Assembly: GCA_027621405.1 (NCBI GenBank)
Contig: JAQCBT010000007.1
Location: 1-64,000 of the forward strand
Origin: Pseudomonadota bacterium
GTDB taxonomy: Bacteria; Pseudomonadota; Gammaproteobacteria; Pseudomonadales; Pseudohongiellaceae
Direction: 5' to 3'
DNA length: 64,000 bases
Part shown: piece by piece, positions 63,396 through 64,000 of the stretch
How the letters are laid out: every line of letters starts with the position of its first letter
Numbering within the stretch: the stretch's first letter is position 1
Notes under the pieces: model-generated
Databases searched by the model: none
Told to the model about the DNA's origin: nothing
Seen by the model: the letters and a program-made list of their open reading frames with translations, nothing else
Made by a program: the position numbers and the translations under genes

Positions 63396-64000
63396 ATGTT
63401 GAAGATGACTGATGTGTGCAAGGTGTTTCGCACCGAACTGGTTGAGACCCATGCCCTGAATCATGTTTCACTGCAGGTCGATGAAGGAGAGTTCATCACC
63501 ATCACCGGCCCCAGCGGCTGTGGTAAGACTACCTTCCTCAACATCGCCGGTTTGCTGGAAACCATGACCAGCGGTCAGTACCTACTCGACGGCGTCGATG
63601 TCTCCCAGTTAAACGACTTCAAACGCGCCAAGCTGCGCAACCAGAAGATAGGTTTCATCTTCCAGAGCTTCAACCTGATGCCGGACCTGAACCTGTTCGA
63701 CAACATCGATGTACCGCTGCGCTATCGCGGCATGCCGGCAGCCGAACGCCGCGAACGCATCGACAAGGCGCTGGAATCCGTGGGCCTGTTCTCCCGCAAG
63801 AAACACCTGCCCGCTCAGCTTTCCGGAGGTCAGCAACAGCGCGTCGCTATCGCCCGTGCCCTGGTGGGCGAACCTCGCTTCCTGTTGGCAGACGAACCCA
63901 CTGGTAACCTGGATTCCAATACCGCTCGCGGTGTCATGGAACTGCTGCAGGAAATCAACACTGCCGGAACGACCATTATCATGGTGACTCACGATCAGGA
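63396..64000 (+). CDS. ABC transporter ATP-binding protein, MacB/LolD-like (partial)
   Basis: The reading frame from the ATG at 63396 (GAGGGG ribosome binding site) runs off the end of the window. Walker A is [10 protein letters not shown]-loop [26 protein letters not shown], signature [16 protein letters not shown], Walker [13 protein letters not shown] and TIIMVTHDQ. These are MacB/LolD-type features. It starts 13 nt after the adaptor gene, so adaptor, ATPase and probably permeases beyond the window form a tripartite efflux operon. Confidence 0.87.
   Translation, partial: MLKMTDVCKVFRTELVETHALNHVSLQVDEGEFITITGPSGCGKTTFLNIAGLLETMTSGQYLLDGVDVSQLNDFKRAKLRNQKIGFIFQSFNLMPDLNLFDNIDVPLRYRGMPAAERRERIDKALESVGLFSRKKHLPAQLSGGQQQRVAIARALVGEPRFLLADEPTGNLDSNTARGVMELLQEINTAGTTIIMVTHDQ

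Overview
This window reads as a chromosomal segment of a free-living, Gram-negative gammaproteobacterium. It is probably an aquatic or marine type close to the Cellvibrionales/OMG-like groups, but that placement is inferred from gene content and order, not from a marker gene. Supporting signs are the gammaproteobacterial block nrdR-ribD-ribE-ribBA-ribH-nusB-thiL-pgpA-ribA, the xseB-ispA-dxs block, a sodium-type (PomAB-like) flagellar stator pair, an outer-membrane lipid asymmetry protein MlaA, TcyP, EttA and cytochrome c4. Coding density is high, and there are no rRNA or tRNA genes, prophage, insertion sequence or CRISPR array that I can support.

Layout. 1-3.9 kb: a lipoprotein PQQ-dependent dehydrogenase facing an overlapping TVP38-like membrane protein/methyltransferase pair, bracketed by two copies of a hairpin-forming repeat. 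3.9-9.4 kb: a small secreted protein, a small Gly-rich membrane protein coupled to an exported metallo-beta-lactamase-fold hydrolase, an Aas-like acyl-activating enzyme, and a YtrA-type GntR regulator with an ABC-2 exporter under a long palindromic operator. 9.4-15.6 kb: a complete oppABCDF-like peptide importer with two odd parts, a membrane-anchored OppA and an OppC carrying a fibronectin-III-like insert. 15.6-20.3 kb: MAPEG protein, unknowns and pomA-pomB-pilZ. 20.5-27.6 kb: xseB-ispA-dxs, then a cobalamin-riboswitch-controlled BtuCDF-like importer divergent from the corrinoid adenosyltransferase cobO. 27.6-36.5 kb: riboflavin, thiamine and phospholipid housekeeping genes, nrdR and glyA. 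36.7-45 kb: ettA, a putative helicase-loader pair (triple-DnaT-domain protein plus lambda-P-like protein), a glycerate-kinase-like enzyme, a ZntR-like regulator with a metal-efflux-type permease, an esterase and MscS. 45-56.8 kb: SulP-STAS-cNMP fusion, amidase, RidA-like protein, cystine symporter, and a Tat-exported amine oxidase with a dihaem cytochrome c. 56.8-64 kb: a hybrid sensor kinase with a binding-protein-like sensor, cupins, mlaA, and a TetR-controlled MacAB-type efflux locus whose adaptor gene carries an in-frame stop.

Functionally the window joins cofactor supply (riboflavin, thiamine, isoprenoid/DXP, B12 capture and adenosylation) with envelope transport and stress functions. 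The items I rate most worth checking are the DnaT3/P-like replication pair (38.4-40.2 kb), the FnIII-like insert in OppC, the nearly identical TetR operators on both sides of tetR, the 57-nt perfect palindrome at 51.6 kb, the structure-conserved repeat pair at 0.05 and 3.8 kb, and the interrupted adaptor gene at 63.1 kb. All product names rest on motif and family recognition by eye; no database search was run.
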